A stretch of DNA of 64,000 nucleotides from Notolepis coatsorum. Taxonomy: Eukaryota; Chordata; Actinopteri; Aulopiformes; Paralepididae. The stretch lies in NCBI GenBank assembly GCA_963971535.1, contig OZ020592.1:52764762-52828761 (forward strand). Reading direction: 5' to 3'. A model generated the notes under the pieces. The model did not search any database. It saw nothing but the letters and a program-made list of their open reading frames with translations, and was not told the origin of the DNA. Position numbers and translations under genes: made by a program. This document shows positions 1-13,790 of the stretch, piece after piece (the first letter of the stretch is position 1; each line of letters begins with the position of its first letter).

Positions 1-4
1 TTGG

Positions 5-146
<142 letters not shown>

Positions 147-218
147 TACCAGTATGTGTGTTTGTGAATGTATAATTTATGTCTGTATGTTTGCACCTGC
201 GTGCACATGCATGATTAG

Positions 219-436
<218 letters not shown>

Positions 437-572
437 GCTATGGTTGAGTGAGAAGCAGGAAGGGTTGAGAGAGGCAGGGACACTGTGAATGGACCTTGTT
501 TAGAGAGAGAGACCTACTACACACAGTGCTGCTTCTGTTGCTTAAGAAGTGAAAGTACTGTCAAATGCATGC

Positions 573-880
<308 letters not shown>

Positions 881-1335
881 TGTATGTACATACATAGAAA
901 CACTGACATGACATTGACTTACATGCATTCTGTAACTAACCATAACCTTAACCATCAGACTACAATCGCTCGTCAAACTAAATCAGGACATCAGAAGTAT
1001 CCTCATTTGGTAGTGTGTCCTGATTTTGTGAGTGTGGAGCCTTGAAATTGTCCAGATTTTTCACATAAAAGGTACACACCCACACACACACATACAGGGC
1101 CGCCTGGGAGAAATGCGAGGCCCTGTGCAAGATTGAATATATTATTTTCTTATTTTTTTTTCATACAGTCAACATATTCTTAAATAATAGCGCTGCCCGA
1201 GGCTGGGCATGATACAGTCAACATATAGCAAGAGAGAGAGCGAGAGAGCAAGAGAGAGCTCCCGTTCTACAGTCAATATACAGTGTTATCGCTGCACAGA
1301 CCCGGCAATGCCCCTGACCCTCCACCAGAGCAAGG

Positions 1336-1338
<3 letters not shown>

Positions 1339-1422
<84 letters not shown>
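1339..1422. repeat. (GA)n microsatellite inside hAT copy 1
   Basis: A GA run of about 84 bp. The equivalent position in the copy at 54650-56915 is also GA-rich, so the repeat belongs to the element. Confidence 0.95.
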
Positions 1423-1424
<2 letters not shown>

Positions 1425-1448
1425 CATTGGAAAGAAACAACCCAAAAC

Positions 1449-1807
1449 CAGAGCAAATTGAAATGCTATTTGGCCCTAAACAGAGAGTACACAGTGGCAG
1501 AATACCTGAGCACTGTGACTGACCCAATACTAAGAAAATCCTTGACTAGGTACAGACTCAGCGAGCACAGCCTAGCCATCGAGAAAGGCCGCCATAGGCA
1601 GACCTGGCTCCCAAGCGAAGACAGACCCACTGCACACAAGATGAGGTGGAAACCGAGCTCCACTTCTTAACAACCTGCCCACTATACCAAGACATATACT
1701 TCCCACAAATTGCAAACACCCAAAGAGACTTTGAAAACATGGACAATAACTCAAAACTCCCATACCTACTGGGAGAAATACAAGAATGTGAAATAAAGCC
1801 CATTTGA
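1449..1807 (+). pseudogene. Fossil C-terminus of a LINE ORF2-like protein carried by hAT copy 1
   Basis: Two overlapping frames read as a coherent protein tail: first a frame containing RYRLSEHSLAIEKGRHRQTW, then, after a frameshift near 1640, one containing ETELHFLTTCPLYQDIYFPQ and ending KLPYLLGE...KPI with a stop at 1805-1807. The C-x2-C-like and H/C spacing and the wording resemble the region after the RT domain of fish LINE ORF2 proteins. Assignment rests on pattern memory only. A shorter piece of the same segment occurs twice in the hAT at 54650-56915, so it was captured before the two copies separated. Confidence 0.55.
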
Positions 1808-1811
1808 ATTG

Positions 1812-2110
1812 AAGAGAGAGAGATAGATAGAGCATGTCTGTGTGTGTAAGAAAGAGAGAGATAGAGAGAGAGCATGTCTGTTTGTGTGTGTGTTAGAGAG
1901 AGAGCATGTATATGTGTGTGTGTTAGAAAGAGAGAGAAAGATAGAGAGAGAGAGCATGTCATTTTGTGTGTTAGAGAGAGATATAGAGCATGTCTGTGTG
2001 TGTTAGAAAGAGAGAGAGAGAGAGAGAGAGAGCATGTGTGTTTGTGTGTTAGAGAGAGAGAGCATGTCTGTGTGTGTTAGAGAGAGAGCATGTATGTGTG
2101 TGTGTTAGAG
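1812..2110. repeat. GA-rich minisatellite with CATGTCTGTGTGTG unit
   Basis: About eight imperfect units of roughly 30-40 bp, each made of a GA run, a catgtctgtgtgtg-like core and a ttaga joint. Unit length varies with the GA run. Confidence 0.85.
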
Positions 2111-2294
2111 CAGTGGTTCCCAAACCTCTCCTCGAGACACCCCAGCCGTTCCATGTATTTGTTAAATTCCACCACCAGCACACCTGATTCAACTAATAAA
2201 GGGCTTGTTAAGTTGAATCAGGTGTGCTGGTGGTGGAATTTAACAAATACATGGAACGGCTGGGGTGCTTCGAGGAGAGGATTGGGAAGCACTG
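2111..2294. mobile_element. 184-bp fold-back MITE (CAGTGGTTCCCAAAC ends)
   Basis: The left half (cagtggttcccaaacctctc onward) is repeated in reverse complement by the right half, so the whole element is one long hairpin with a short loop around 2200. The flanks tgttagag and tgttttag are a weak 8-bp TSD match. Ends and TSD length fit a non-autonomous hAT. It is nested in hAT copy 1. Confidence 0.8.
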
Positions 2295-2299
2295 TGTTT

Positions 2300-2362
<63 letters not shown>

Positions 2363-2370
2363 CAACGGCG
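2295..2370. repeat. (GA)n microsatellite
   Basis: A GA run of about 60 bp (2302-2360) directly after the fold-back element. Confidence 0.95.
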
Positions 2371-3036
2371 GGAATAGAATAGGTTGCTTGAAAAACTCAC
2401 CCTAACGCAGAATCAATGGCAAAGTTGGAAGGAGACGACATCGATGCATTTTCCGTGGAGATGAAAAGTACCAGTCCCTTGGGAGTCCTAGTTTATCTAC
2501 CACACGTTAGCACGCGTCCCTGCCTTTAGCTAATTGCTACTAGCCGACATAGCTATAGCCTGACTGAAGGTTCTAACATGCAACAACTTTCATCTTCAGT
2601 CCATCTGCCGAACATCCTCTTCGTCTTGGCAAAGTTGGCATAACCATAATACTTGGTATTGATAACAAGCTTATGGCACACTGTGTTATTTCTTCTGCTC
2701 CATGCTGCTTTTCAAAAGACATCCACTCGCTCCTCTGGATAGCGCTGAATAGATCCTGTACCTGGCTGACTGTAGCCCCTTCCCTCGTGGATCCGGGAAG
2801 AGCCCGGATCACTATTCTACAAATGTGTCTATCTGCAGAGCAGCAGAGCCGCAGAAACCGGAACACTATTCTACAAACGTCTAATGTGAAATATATAAGC
2901 ATGTAAGCAAAACTAGATTTTAGGTCTGTGATGAAAAAGGGCCTTTTTTATTTTATTTTTTGCGAGGCCCCCCTTCCCGCGAGGCCCTGTGTGACCGCAC
3001 TGCTCGCACACCCCCTGAGGCGGCCCTGCACACATA

Positions 3037-3193
3037 CACCCACACACCCACGTACACACTGTGGCAGATATCACCCCCCGTTCCATGGCTACGTGGAGGA
3101 AGGGAGATACTACTGCCACGGGCAGAGGAGAGTCAATTAGGGAGCTGATTAGGACTGATAGAACACACCTGTGCACCACGTGATCACCCACAT

Positions 3194-3233
<40 letters not shown>

Positions 3234-3469
3234 AGACACACATAACATAAAGCCTTAGGAAAGACAGAGTAATGTTGAGTGGAGGTGAGGAGTTTGTGAG
3301 GTGAGAGGTAGTTGTAAGGAGAGGAGAAAGCGAGAAGGTGTTCGTGGTACTGGACCCTAGACTGGCTGAGAAACCCCCTTGTGAAACTGCCCCTGGACCG
3401 GAATACAAACCCTGAGTATTGAACATTCCCTTTTTGTACGAGAGCCTGATACGTGTTTTGACCTTGGAC
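3037..3469. other. Unassigned sequence with a (CA)n tract
   Basis: Contains a pure CA tract (about 3197-3232). The rest, including a purine-rich stretch at 3260-3345, matches nothing that I recognise. It could be a degraded LTR, but I see no paired copy in the window. Confidence 0.5.
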
Positions 3470-3634
3470 TATGCCTCTTTTCTTTTGAAAAAAATAATAA
3501 AAAAAAAATAATAAAAAAATATTAATATATATATATATTTTTTAATTATTATATTCGACTAAGAGGTTGGCCAGTCGACTACGGCCCCTTTCGACTGATT
3601 AGTCGACTAATCTATTAATAGGGGTCAGCCCTAG
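3470..3634. mobile_element. Truncated hAT-like MITE rich in GTCGACTA motifs
   Basis: The segment from the AT-rich tract through ggccagtcgactacggcccc to the terminus ...cagccctag is the reverse complement of part of the element at 28020-28493. The CTAGGGCTG-type end is seen in non-autonomous hAT elements of fish. The distal end is missing or replaced. Confidence 0.65.
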
Positions 3635-3692
3635 CGCCAACATTAGGACCGAAGTATAAACCAGCAACTGAGCAACATGAAGAAGTAGACTT

Positions 3693-5009
3693 ATGGCGCT
3701 GCACCGAACGGCTGCCTTTCTGATCGCTCCGTCGAGACTGTGCTTTCTTTTGTTAATTTTTATAGTATCAGGAGTTTTATTTGCACCAACTGTTGGTGGA
3801 TTATATGTGTATGACCGTCAGTCAATCATTGACATTGGATTAAGGAAAACTTACCGATTGGATTGCTCTCTGGATCGGATTGCTGAACAGCAGCAGTGGC
3901 CCGCCGAGATCCTTTGTTGTGGCCGTGGCCAAAGCCAGGAGAAGCCGCGACGACGTGGAAGAGCAGCCGGGGTCCGAAACAGACTGAGGTCCAAACGACA
4001 CAGAACCACATTGCCCAGCATATTGTTGGCCAATGTGCAATCGATAGGAAATAAACTGGACGACATCAGAACACGGATCCAATTCCAGAGGGACATTCGG
4101 GATTGTAACGTCCTCTGTTTCACAGAAACTTGGCTGAGTCCAGATGTCCCGAATCACGCAATAGAACCGGCAGACCACTTCTTCGTTCTCCGCAAGGACC
4201 GGACGGCAGAAGAGTCACTAAAGAAGAAAGGAGGCGGCATTGCCTTCATGATAAACAAGGAGTGGTGCGATTTAGGCAACGCAAAGGAACTGTCTAACCA
4301 CTGCTCCCCAGACCTGGAGTTTATCACGATCAAATGTCGACCCTTCTTTCTCCCGAGAGAGTTAACGTCCATCATCCTCATCAGAGTGTACATTCCACCA
4401 CACGCGAACACTGGGGCCGCACTTTCAAAACTACACGACGAGGTAAACAAACAACAGATAGCTAGCGTTGACGCTGCCATTTTGGTTCTGGGCGATTTCA
4501 ACAGCGCGCGTCTTAAAAAGGTGTTGCCGAATTTCTATCAGCATGTGACCTGTCCCACCAGAGGCGAGAACATATTAGACCATGTATACTTGCAATTTAA
4601 GAATGGGTACAAGTCACAGGCTCTTAGCCCATTCGGTAAGTCCGATCACGCCGCCATTTTTATTTTGCCAAAGTATAAACAAAGTCTCAAGCGAACGCCG
4701 GTGGTCTCGCGAGTGGTTAAGCGTTGGAACGTGACGTCAGAGGAGACACTCCAAGCTGCACTTGAATGCACAGACTGGAGGGTATTCCGTGATAACACAG
4801 CCAATATTAACGAATACACTGAAACGGTGCTTGACTTTGTCTGTACTCTGGTAGAAGAAACAATCCCCTCTACCACAATTAGAATCTACCCAAATCAAAA
4901 GCCCTGGGTAGATAAATCCGTCCGTGAGGCTCTGAAAGTGGGCACATCAGCCTACAACACCGGGCTGGTGACAGGCAACATGGAAGAACACACGTCAGGA
5001 GAGCAGTAA
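3693..5009 (+). pseudogene. LINE copy 1: APE-type endonuclease half of the ORF
   Basis: The 438-residue frame starts at an ATG near the element's 5' end. The first 40 residues are hydrophobic and the next 60 are basic. From about residue 105 it reads as an apurinic-like endonuclease: the NVQS asparagine block, the FTETWL glutamate block, an LGDFN motif and the terminal SDHA motif. This domain nicks target DNA for target-primed reverse transcription. The frame then leaves the protein just after NMEEH. Compared with copy 2, 16 nt are missing near 4990, so the endonuclease is cut off from the RT by a frameshift. Confidence 0.85.
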
Positions 5010-6693
5010 TAGAGGCAAAACGGCGTTACAGGGATAAAGTTGAACTTCAGTTTGAACAGGCTGACTCTAGAGGCATGTGGCAGGGCCTCAGAACAATGAC
5101 AGATTACAAAGGCACCTCCCTCAAACTGAACAGTGACATCTCCTTAGCAAATGATCTCAATTCCTTCTATGCGAGGTTTGAGGCTGTGAATAACAACACC
5201 AGCCTACAAACCACGGCAATGGGGGGGGGGGTCTGCTGATGGAGACTCAGTGTTCAGGGTAACAGAGCATGAGGTGAGACGGATCTTTAAAAAAGTGAAT
5301 ATCAGGAAGGCAGCAGGACCGGACGGCATCCCCGGCCGCGTCCTAAAAGTCTGTGCCGACCAACTGGCCCCGGTATTCACTGACATCTTCAACCTGTCCT
5401 TGGAACAGGCTGTCATCCCCACCTGTCTGAAGAAGTCCACCATCATCCCTGTACCCAAAAAATCTACGCCCGCTTGCCTCAACGACTACCGCCCTGTAGC
5501 CCTCACCTCCATAGCCATGAAGTGCTTTGAGAAGCTAGTGAAGGGCTACATCTGTTCCTCCCTCCCCATCAACCTGGACCCCCTGCAATTTGCATATCGC
5601 CCCAACAGGTCCACGGAGGACGCCATAGCCCATGTGCTGCACACAGCAGCATCACACCTGGACAAGAGGCAGGGGAACTATGTGAGAACGCTGTTCATCG
5701 ACTACAGCTCAGCATTCAATACCATAGTCCCCTCCAAACTCATAGCCAAGCTCAGGGACCTGGGCTTGAACTATGACCTCTGCCAGTGGGTCCTGGACTT
5801 CCTGACGGGCAGACCCCAGGTGGTAAGAGCAGGCAACTGCACCTCCTCATCCATCACGCTCAACATAGGGGCCCCCCAGGGCTGTGTTCTGAGCCCCCTC
5901 CTCTACTCCCTGTACACACATGACTGCGTGGCACAGCGGAACAACAACACAATCATCAAATTTGCTGATGACACAGTAGTGGTGGACCTGATCTCTGCCA
6001 ACGACGAGAGGGCCTACCTGGAAGAGGTAGAGAATCTGTCACAGTGGTGTCAGGAGAACTGCCTCTCCCTGAACGTCAGCAAAACAAAAGAGATGATTGT
6101 GGACTTCAGGAGGTCGGGGGTCAAGGACTACAGCCCCCTCAGCATCGACGGGGCACCGGTTGAGAGAGTGAACAGTTTATCACATATCCGAGGACTTGAC
6201 ATGGACCACACACATTGACAGTGTTGTGAAGAAGGCACGACAACGCCTCTACTTCCTCAGGCGCCTAAGGAAGTTCCAAGTCAGTCAGAAGATCCTTAGG
6301 AACTTCTACTCATGTACAATAGAGAGCATCCTGACTGGCAACATCACCTCCTGGTTTGGGAATAGCACTGCACAAGACCGTAGCAGACTACAAAGAGTGA
6401 CACGTTCAGCCGAACGCACAATTGGAGGGGGGCTTCCCACCCTCCAGAACATTTACAACAAGCGGTGCAGGGGGAAGGCTAAGAGAATTATTAAGGACTC
6501 AAGCCACCCGAACAACTGCCTCTTTGAACTGCTGCGGTCAGGCAAGCGATACCGGAGTCTTAAGGCGAGCACAGAAAGACTCAGAAGAAGCTTCTATCCC
6601 CAGGCCATCAGGCTGCTAAAACGAACAATAAACACTATGCAACAACCATCAAATGCACACAGCACACACACCCACACGCACACACTCACTTAA
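5010..6693 (+). pseudogene. LINE copy 1: reverse transcriptase and C-terminal half, frameshifted
   Basis: The RT is readable in pieces: up to the G-run at about 5221, then 5250-6218 with [40 protein letters not shown] and the catalytic FADDTVVV, then 6219-6693 with the post-RT domain (KDSSHPNNCLFELL). There are three lesions relative to copies 2 and 3: the 16-nt loss near 4990, a length change in the G homopolymer at 5221, and a 14-nt loss near 6177 at the position where copy 3 has FKYLGAHI. The catalytic residues survive, but this copy cannot make an uninterrupted protein. Confidence 0.88.
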
Positions 6694-7441
6694 ACCACAC
6701 AAACACACTTTATATTTATTGATAAAGGATTTGCACTACAACTCGTACACCTACTGTAAATTGTACCTAAATTGCACCTCATCCCATTTCTGCCTTGCAC
6801 TATATAGTATTGTATATTAGTACACTGCATAGTATTGTATATTATATGGTAACTCAGTTACGTCTATTCTGCATCGAACATTGTACATATGTCTATACTG
6901 AACACTGTGACCTAATTTTTTTTTACTTCTAATTTACATGCTATACTATGTTATTTTATTTCATACTTATATTGTCTTGCACAGTCTCTGGAGCGTAACA
7001 GTAAGAAGCATTTTGTATAAAAGTATTCTGTACTTCTGTATGACAACTATTAAAGAAACTTGAAACTTGAAACTTGAAACTTATGCATCTGGATCAGAAA
7101 AAAGTAAGTTGTTTGTAAAACGAAAGCTTGCTTAGCCTGGACACTAACGTGAGCTAACGTTAGCCAGCCGAATTGTTTAGAGAACAATACGTGTCCGTAA
7201 CAGTAGTGTAGTTCTAACTTCACTTGGGAGACAAAAGCCAAACATCAATTTGATGCAACAAGCTGGCTCGCGATGCACATGGCTATTGTTTACATTTTCC
7301 ATGGGATTAATGCACGCGGCTCGAGTCGGACTCGTCACATGGAGAAGCTGCACTATTCAACGAAAGATGAGATCGATCGAGATACCGTCTTTATGGGTAA
7401 GTGTCTTGGCGTTAGAATGTCAGTTTGTGTAATGTTACTGT

Positions 7442-7536
7442 AACACTCCTCCTCTCTCCTCTCCTCCCCTCTCCTCTCCTCTCCCTCTCCTCTCCTCTCC
7501 CTCTCCTCTCCTCTCCTCTCCTCTCCTCTCCTCTCC
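7442..7536. repeat. (CTCTC/CTCCT)n pyrimidine repeat
   Basis: Simple pyrimidine-only repeat with 5-bp periodicity, mirror-symmetric and therefore able to form H-DNA. Confidence 0.9.
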
Positions 7537-7838
7537 TTAATCAGAGTTTCCAACGCTATAGGTCTATATGACAGGCGTTATACTCTTAAACAGTAATGTA
7601 TATTTGTAGATCTGGTATGTCATAAATGTCTGGATGTAGCAGTACTGTCTATATCTCTGTATGTCATATATAAATGTAGCAGTACTGTCTATCTGTATGT
7701 CATGTTATGATGAATTGAAAATGGGGGACCCTGATGTAAACAAGACGAAGTCTTTCTCTGGTCTGCATCCCCTTAACAATTGTGTGTATTGAGCCGTACT
7801 GTATTGTACCCATTCTGCAATCTGTTAAATAAAGTTTT

Positions 7839-7934
7839 CATTCATTCATTCATTCATTCATTCATTCATTCATTCATTCATTCATTCATTCATTCATTCA
7901 TTCATTCATTCATTCATTCATTCATTCATTCATG
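7839..7934. repeat. (TTCA)n tetranucleotide microsatellite
   Basis: About 24 near-perfect copies of the tetramer, ending with a GCAT variant. Confidence 0.97.
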
Positions 7935-8676
7935 CATTGTCCTTGTGTTACATACAACCCATCTGTGGCCTCGTGCAGAGGAAGGTGGTAAATACATGTT
8001 AGATAACATATTCCAATGTACAGTTTTGCACACCATTGACTGTTTTATTGAAATCGTCACAGCAGTATAGTTTGTTTATACTTCAAAAGTATGGTATTTA
8101 AACATGGTCCCCAAAATGTATGGAAGTGAATGAGGAGCCTGACACCTGGGAGGAATGGGGGTGTTGAAGCGTTGGGGATGTTTAAAAAATATAATTTAAT
8201 ATATAGTTTCAAGTTTTCAAGTTTCTTTAATATTTGTCATACAGAAGTACAGAATACTTTTATACAAAATGCTTCTTACTGTTACGCTCCAGAGACTGTG
8301 CAAGACAAGATAAGTATGAAATAAAATAACATAGTAAAATTAGAAGTAAAAAATGAGGTCACAGTGTTCAGTTTAGACATATGTACAATGTTCGATGCAG
8401 AATAGACGTAGTTACCATACAATATACAATACTGTGCAGTGTACTAATATACAATACTATATAGTGCAAGGCAGAAATGGGACGAGGTGCAATTTAGGTA
8501 CAATTCACAGTAGGTGTACGAGTTGTAGTGCAAATCCTTTATCAATAAATATAAAGTGTAAAGTGTGTTTGTGTGATCTAAAGTGTGGAGAGTGGGTGCT
8601 GCAGTGTGTTGTTTGTTTGAGTGAGTGTGTGCGTGTGGGTGTGTGCTGTGTGCATTTGATGGTTGTTGCATAGTGT

Positions 8677-11086
8677 TTATTGTTCGTTTAGCAGCCTGAT
8701 GGCCTGGGGATAGAAGCTTCTTCTGAGTCTTTCTGTGCTCGCCTTAAGACTCCGGTATCGCTTGCCTGACCGCAGCAGTTCAAAGAGGCAGTTGTTCGGG
8801 TGGCTCGAGTCCTTAATAATTCTCTTAGCCTTCCCCTTGCACCGCTTGTTGTAAATGTTCTGGAGGGTGGGAAGCCCCCCTCCAATTGTGCGTTCGGCTG
8901 AACGTGTCACTCTTTGTAGTCTGCTACGGTCTTGTGCAGTGCTATTCCCAAACCAGGAGGTGATGTTGCCGGTCAGGATGCTCTCTATTGTACATGAGTA
9001 GAAGTTCCTAAGGATCTTCTGACCATGGGCGGAGTTTATGGGGGTGCAGGGGGTGCATTGCACCCCCTGGTGGCCGGGGGTGAAATTGCCTTTTTTTTTT
9101 TTTTTTTTTTTTTTTAATCAAGATTATTTTTATTTTAATAAAATTATAATAATTGTGAGAAACAAATCTGAATTCTATTATGTTTTGTTTTACAATACAT
9201 TCATTTTATAGTAGTAATCATGTCACATTATAAGGCGAACCTTCTGTAGTGTGGCAGTGAAAGGGTTAACGGCAACGCGCGGCCAGCAGCAGCAGCAGCA
9301 GCGCGATACAAAGCCACTTATTCTGAGATGATAATTAATGTATCTGGATAACCAATGCACGAATTTTGTCGAGGCAGGTAGCGTTATTTCGGGAAAATTG
9401 ATATCTATAGCCTGGTATATTTTTTGTCCACGAAAAATGGAGGCTGTAATAATTATTATTGCTCGAGAGTCTCTATGAATAATAATAATTAGAGCCTAAG
9501 TCAGTTAAAAATGATCCCCCGTAGTGCTGTGTGTGTGAGTGTGTGTGTGTGTGCTGCTGTACTACCTAAATAAAATAAAAAATTAGGGGTTAGGGCATTG
9601 TAAAAACGCTAAAATAATAAAATAAAGGTCAAAAAAAATCGCCAAGCAGTCGCACCCCCTGGCGTCAAGTTCAAACTCCGCCTATGCTTCTGACTGACTT
9701 GGAACTTCCTTAGGCGCCTGAGGAAGTAGAGGCGTTGTCGTGCCTTCTTCACAACACTGTCAATGTGTGTGGTCCATGTCAAGTCCTCGGATATGTGGGC
9801 TCCGAGGTACTTGAAACTGTTCACTCTCTCAACCGGTGCCCCGTCGATGCTGAGGGGGCTGTAGTCCTTGACCCCCGACCTCCTGAAGTCCACAATCATC
9901 TCTTTTGTTTTGCTGACGTTCAGGGAGAGGCAGTTCTCCTGACACCACTGTGACAGGTTCTCTACCTCTTCCAGGTAGGCCCTTTCGTCGTTGGCAGAGA
10001 TCAGGCCCACCACTACTGTGTCATCAGCAAATTTGATGATGGTGTTGTTGTTCCGCTGTGCTACGCAGTCATGTGTGTACAGGGAGTAGAGGAGGGGGCT
10101 CAGAACACAGCCCTGGGGGGCCCCTATGTTGAGCGTGATGGATGAGGAGGTGCAGTTGCCGGCTCTTACCACCTGGGGTCTGCCCGTCAGGAAGTCCAAG
10201 ACCCACTGGCAGAGGTCATAGTTCAAGCCCAGGTCCCTGAGCTTGGCTATGAGTTTGGAGGGGACTATGGTATTGAATGCTGAGCTGTAGTCGATGAACA
10301 GCATTCTCACATAGTTCCCCTGCCTCTTGTCCAGGTGTGATGCTGCTGTGTGCAGCACATGGGCTATGGCGTCCTCCGTGGACCTGTTGGGGCGATATGC
10401 AAATTGCAGAGGGTCCAGGTTGATGGGGAGGGAGGAACAGATGTAGCCCTTCACTAGCTTCTCAAAGCACTTCATGGCTATGGAGGTGAGGGCTACAGGG
10501 CGGTAGTCGTTGAGGCAAGCGGGCGTAGATTTTTTGGGTACAGGGATGATGGTGGACTTCTTCAGACAGGTGGGGATGACAGCCTGTTCCAAGGACAGGT
10601 TGAAGATGTCAGTGAATACCGGGGCCAGTTGGTCGGCACAGACTTTTAGGACGCGGCCGGGGATGCCGTCCGGTCCTGCTGCCTTCCTGATATTCACTTT
10701 TTTAAAGATCCGTCTCACCTCATGCTCTGTTACCCTGAACACTGAGTCTCCATCAGCAGACCCCCCCCCCCCCCCCATTTCCGTGGTTTGTAGGCTGGTG
10801 TTGTTATTCACAGCCTCAAACCTCGCATAGAAGGAATTGAGATCATTTGCTAAGGAGATGTCACTGTTCAGTTTGAGGGGGGTGCCTTTGTAGTCTGTCA
10901 TTGTTCTGAGGCCCTGCCACATGCCTCTAGAGTCAGCCTGTTCAAACTGAAGTTCAACTTTATCCCTGTAACGCCGTTTTGCCTCTATTACTGCTCTCCT
11001 GACGTTGTATCTTGCCATCTTGTGTTCTTCCATGTTGCCTGTCACCAGCCCGGTGTTGTATGCTGATGTGCGCACTTTCAGAGCCT
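8677..11086 (-). pseudogene. LINE copy 2: reverse transcriptase, the most intact RT of this family here
   Basis: One frame stays open on the minus strand from the end of the endonuclease linker down to the MITE at 9686, and the same protein resumes after the MITE at 9023 to the stop at about 8677. Visible blocks: VRRAVIEAKRRYRDKVELQF linker, [54 protein letters not shown], and the C-terminal SSHPNNCLFELLRSGKRY. The poly-Gly run (MGGGGG) is coded by the G homopolymer at 10761-10775. Without the MITE the RT and C-terminal domain would be continuous. The endonuclease is absent because of 5' truncation. Confidence 0.88.
9024..9686. mobile_element. 663-bp non-autonomous hAT-type MITE inside LINE copy 2
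   Basis: The ends catgggcggagttt and aactccgcctatg are inverted repeats, flanked by the perfect 8-bp duplication cttctgac (9016-9023 and 9687-9694). Inside are a T homopolymer (about 9085-9115), an AGC repeat near 9283 and a short GT tract. No transposase. The 8-bp TSD supports hAT. The interrupted LINE frame joins cleanly when it is removed. Confidence 0.9.
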
Positions 11087-11144
11087 CTTTATTATATAAT
11101 ATAATAATTTGTGCTTCACCAAAAAATTTGGGCAGCAGCCTCCA

Positions 11145-11417
11145 CTGACCTCATCCCATTTTTGCATTGTATTGTATAGTATATAGTATATTGTATTGTA
11201 ACTCAGTTACTTTCTACTCTGCATTGTACATTGTATATATGTATATATTGAACACTTTTTGTCTACGTACTTGACTTCTATTTTATACTTACTATACTTT
11301 TATACTTATCTATTTTTGCCTAGCACTCTCTGGAGCAAAACAGAAAGACGCATTTTATATAAAAGTATTCTGTACTTCTGTATGACAACTAATAAAGAAA
11401 CTTGAAACTTGAAACTA
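11145..11417 (+). mobile_element. Divergent Rex1-like LINE 3' UTR fragment
   Basis: The sequence from the catcccatttttgcattg region to the cttgaaacttgaaac tail follows the 3' UTR of copy 1 with many substitutions. It contains no coding sequence. Copy 2 lies directly upstream in the opposite orientation. Confidence 0.8.
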
Positions 11418-11542
11418 AATATATTTTATTTATTGAAATTGTGCTTGTGTGGACAGTTGAATTTGTTTGTTTTGAACCACGTCGAACCTGAACACCACCA
11501 GGTTCGTCACAACACATACACACACACGCACATACACACACA

Positions 11543-13755
<2,213 letters not shown>

Positions 13756-13790
13756 CAGGGGTGTAAAAAGTACCCAGAAATTATACTTAA

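Larger units (their letters stand above)
1095..3028. mobile_element. Non-autonomous hAT element, copy 1 (CAGGGCCGCC ends)
   Basis: The element starts CAGGGCCGCC and ends GGCGGCCCTG, and is flanked by the perfect 8-bp duplication cacacata (1087-1094 and 3029-3036). The CAGGG-type terminus plus 8-bp TSD is the hAT hallmark. No transposase is present. The inside is a patchwork: GA arrays, a fossil LINE reading frame, a 36-bp-type minisatellite and a fold-back element. Blocks near both ends (for example 1150-1260 and 2375-2910) are shared with the second copy at 54650-56915. It inserted into a CA repeat. Confidence 0.9.
3635..7082 (+). mobile_element. Rex1-like non-LTR retrotransposon, copy 1 (near full length)
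   Basis: A short 5' leader, an endonuclease-RT reading frame and an AT-rich 3' UTR of about 390 bp end in tandem cttgaaa heptamers. A 3' tail of short oligonucleotide repeats instead of poly-A is described for Rex1. Clade assignment (Rex1 within the CR1/L2 group) is inferred from the RT wording and tail, not from an alignment. Other copies lie at 8206-11087 (minus), 41613-42845 (plus) and 61951-62092 (plus), with a divergent tail at 11145-11417. Confidence 0.85.
7083..8205. other. Intergenic sequence between two LINE copies
   Basis: No gene recognised. It holds a pyrimidine pentamer-type repeat (7442-7536), a tetranucleotide array (7839-7934) and two imperfect copies of an atgtagcagtactgtctat motif near 7635 and 7675. 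An aataaa at about 7809 is not tied to any gene. Confidence 0.6.
8206..11087 (-). mobile_element. Rex1-like LINE, copy 2 (5'-truncated, split by a MITE)
   Basis: On the minus strand the element runs from just inside the end of the endonuclease region (about 11087) through the RT to the same 3' UTR and cttgaaa tail as copy 1 (ending about 8206). It is 5'-truncated, as is usual after target-primed insertion. A 663-bp MITE at 9024-9686 interrupts it. It lies inverted with respect to copy 1, about 1.1 kb away. Confidence 0.88.

Noticed and set aside
1209..1670. ORF starting with an Arg-Glu repeat (ERERER) at 1209
   Set aside because: The first part is GA repeat. Only the tail after about 1449 looks like a real protein fossil, so it is annotated separately.
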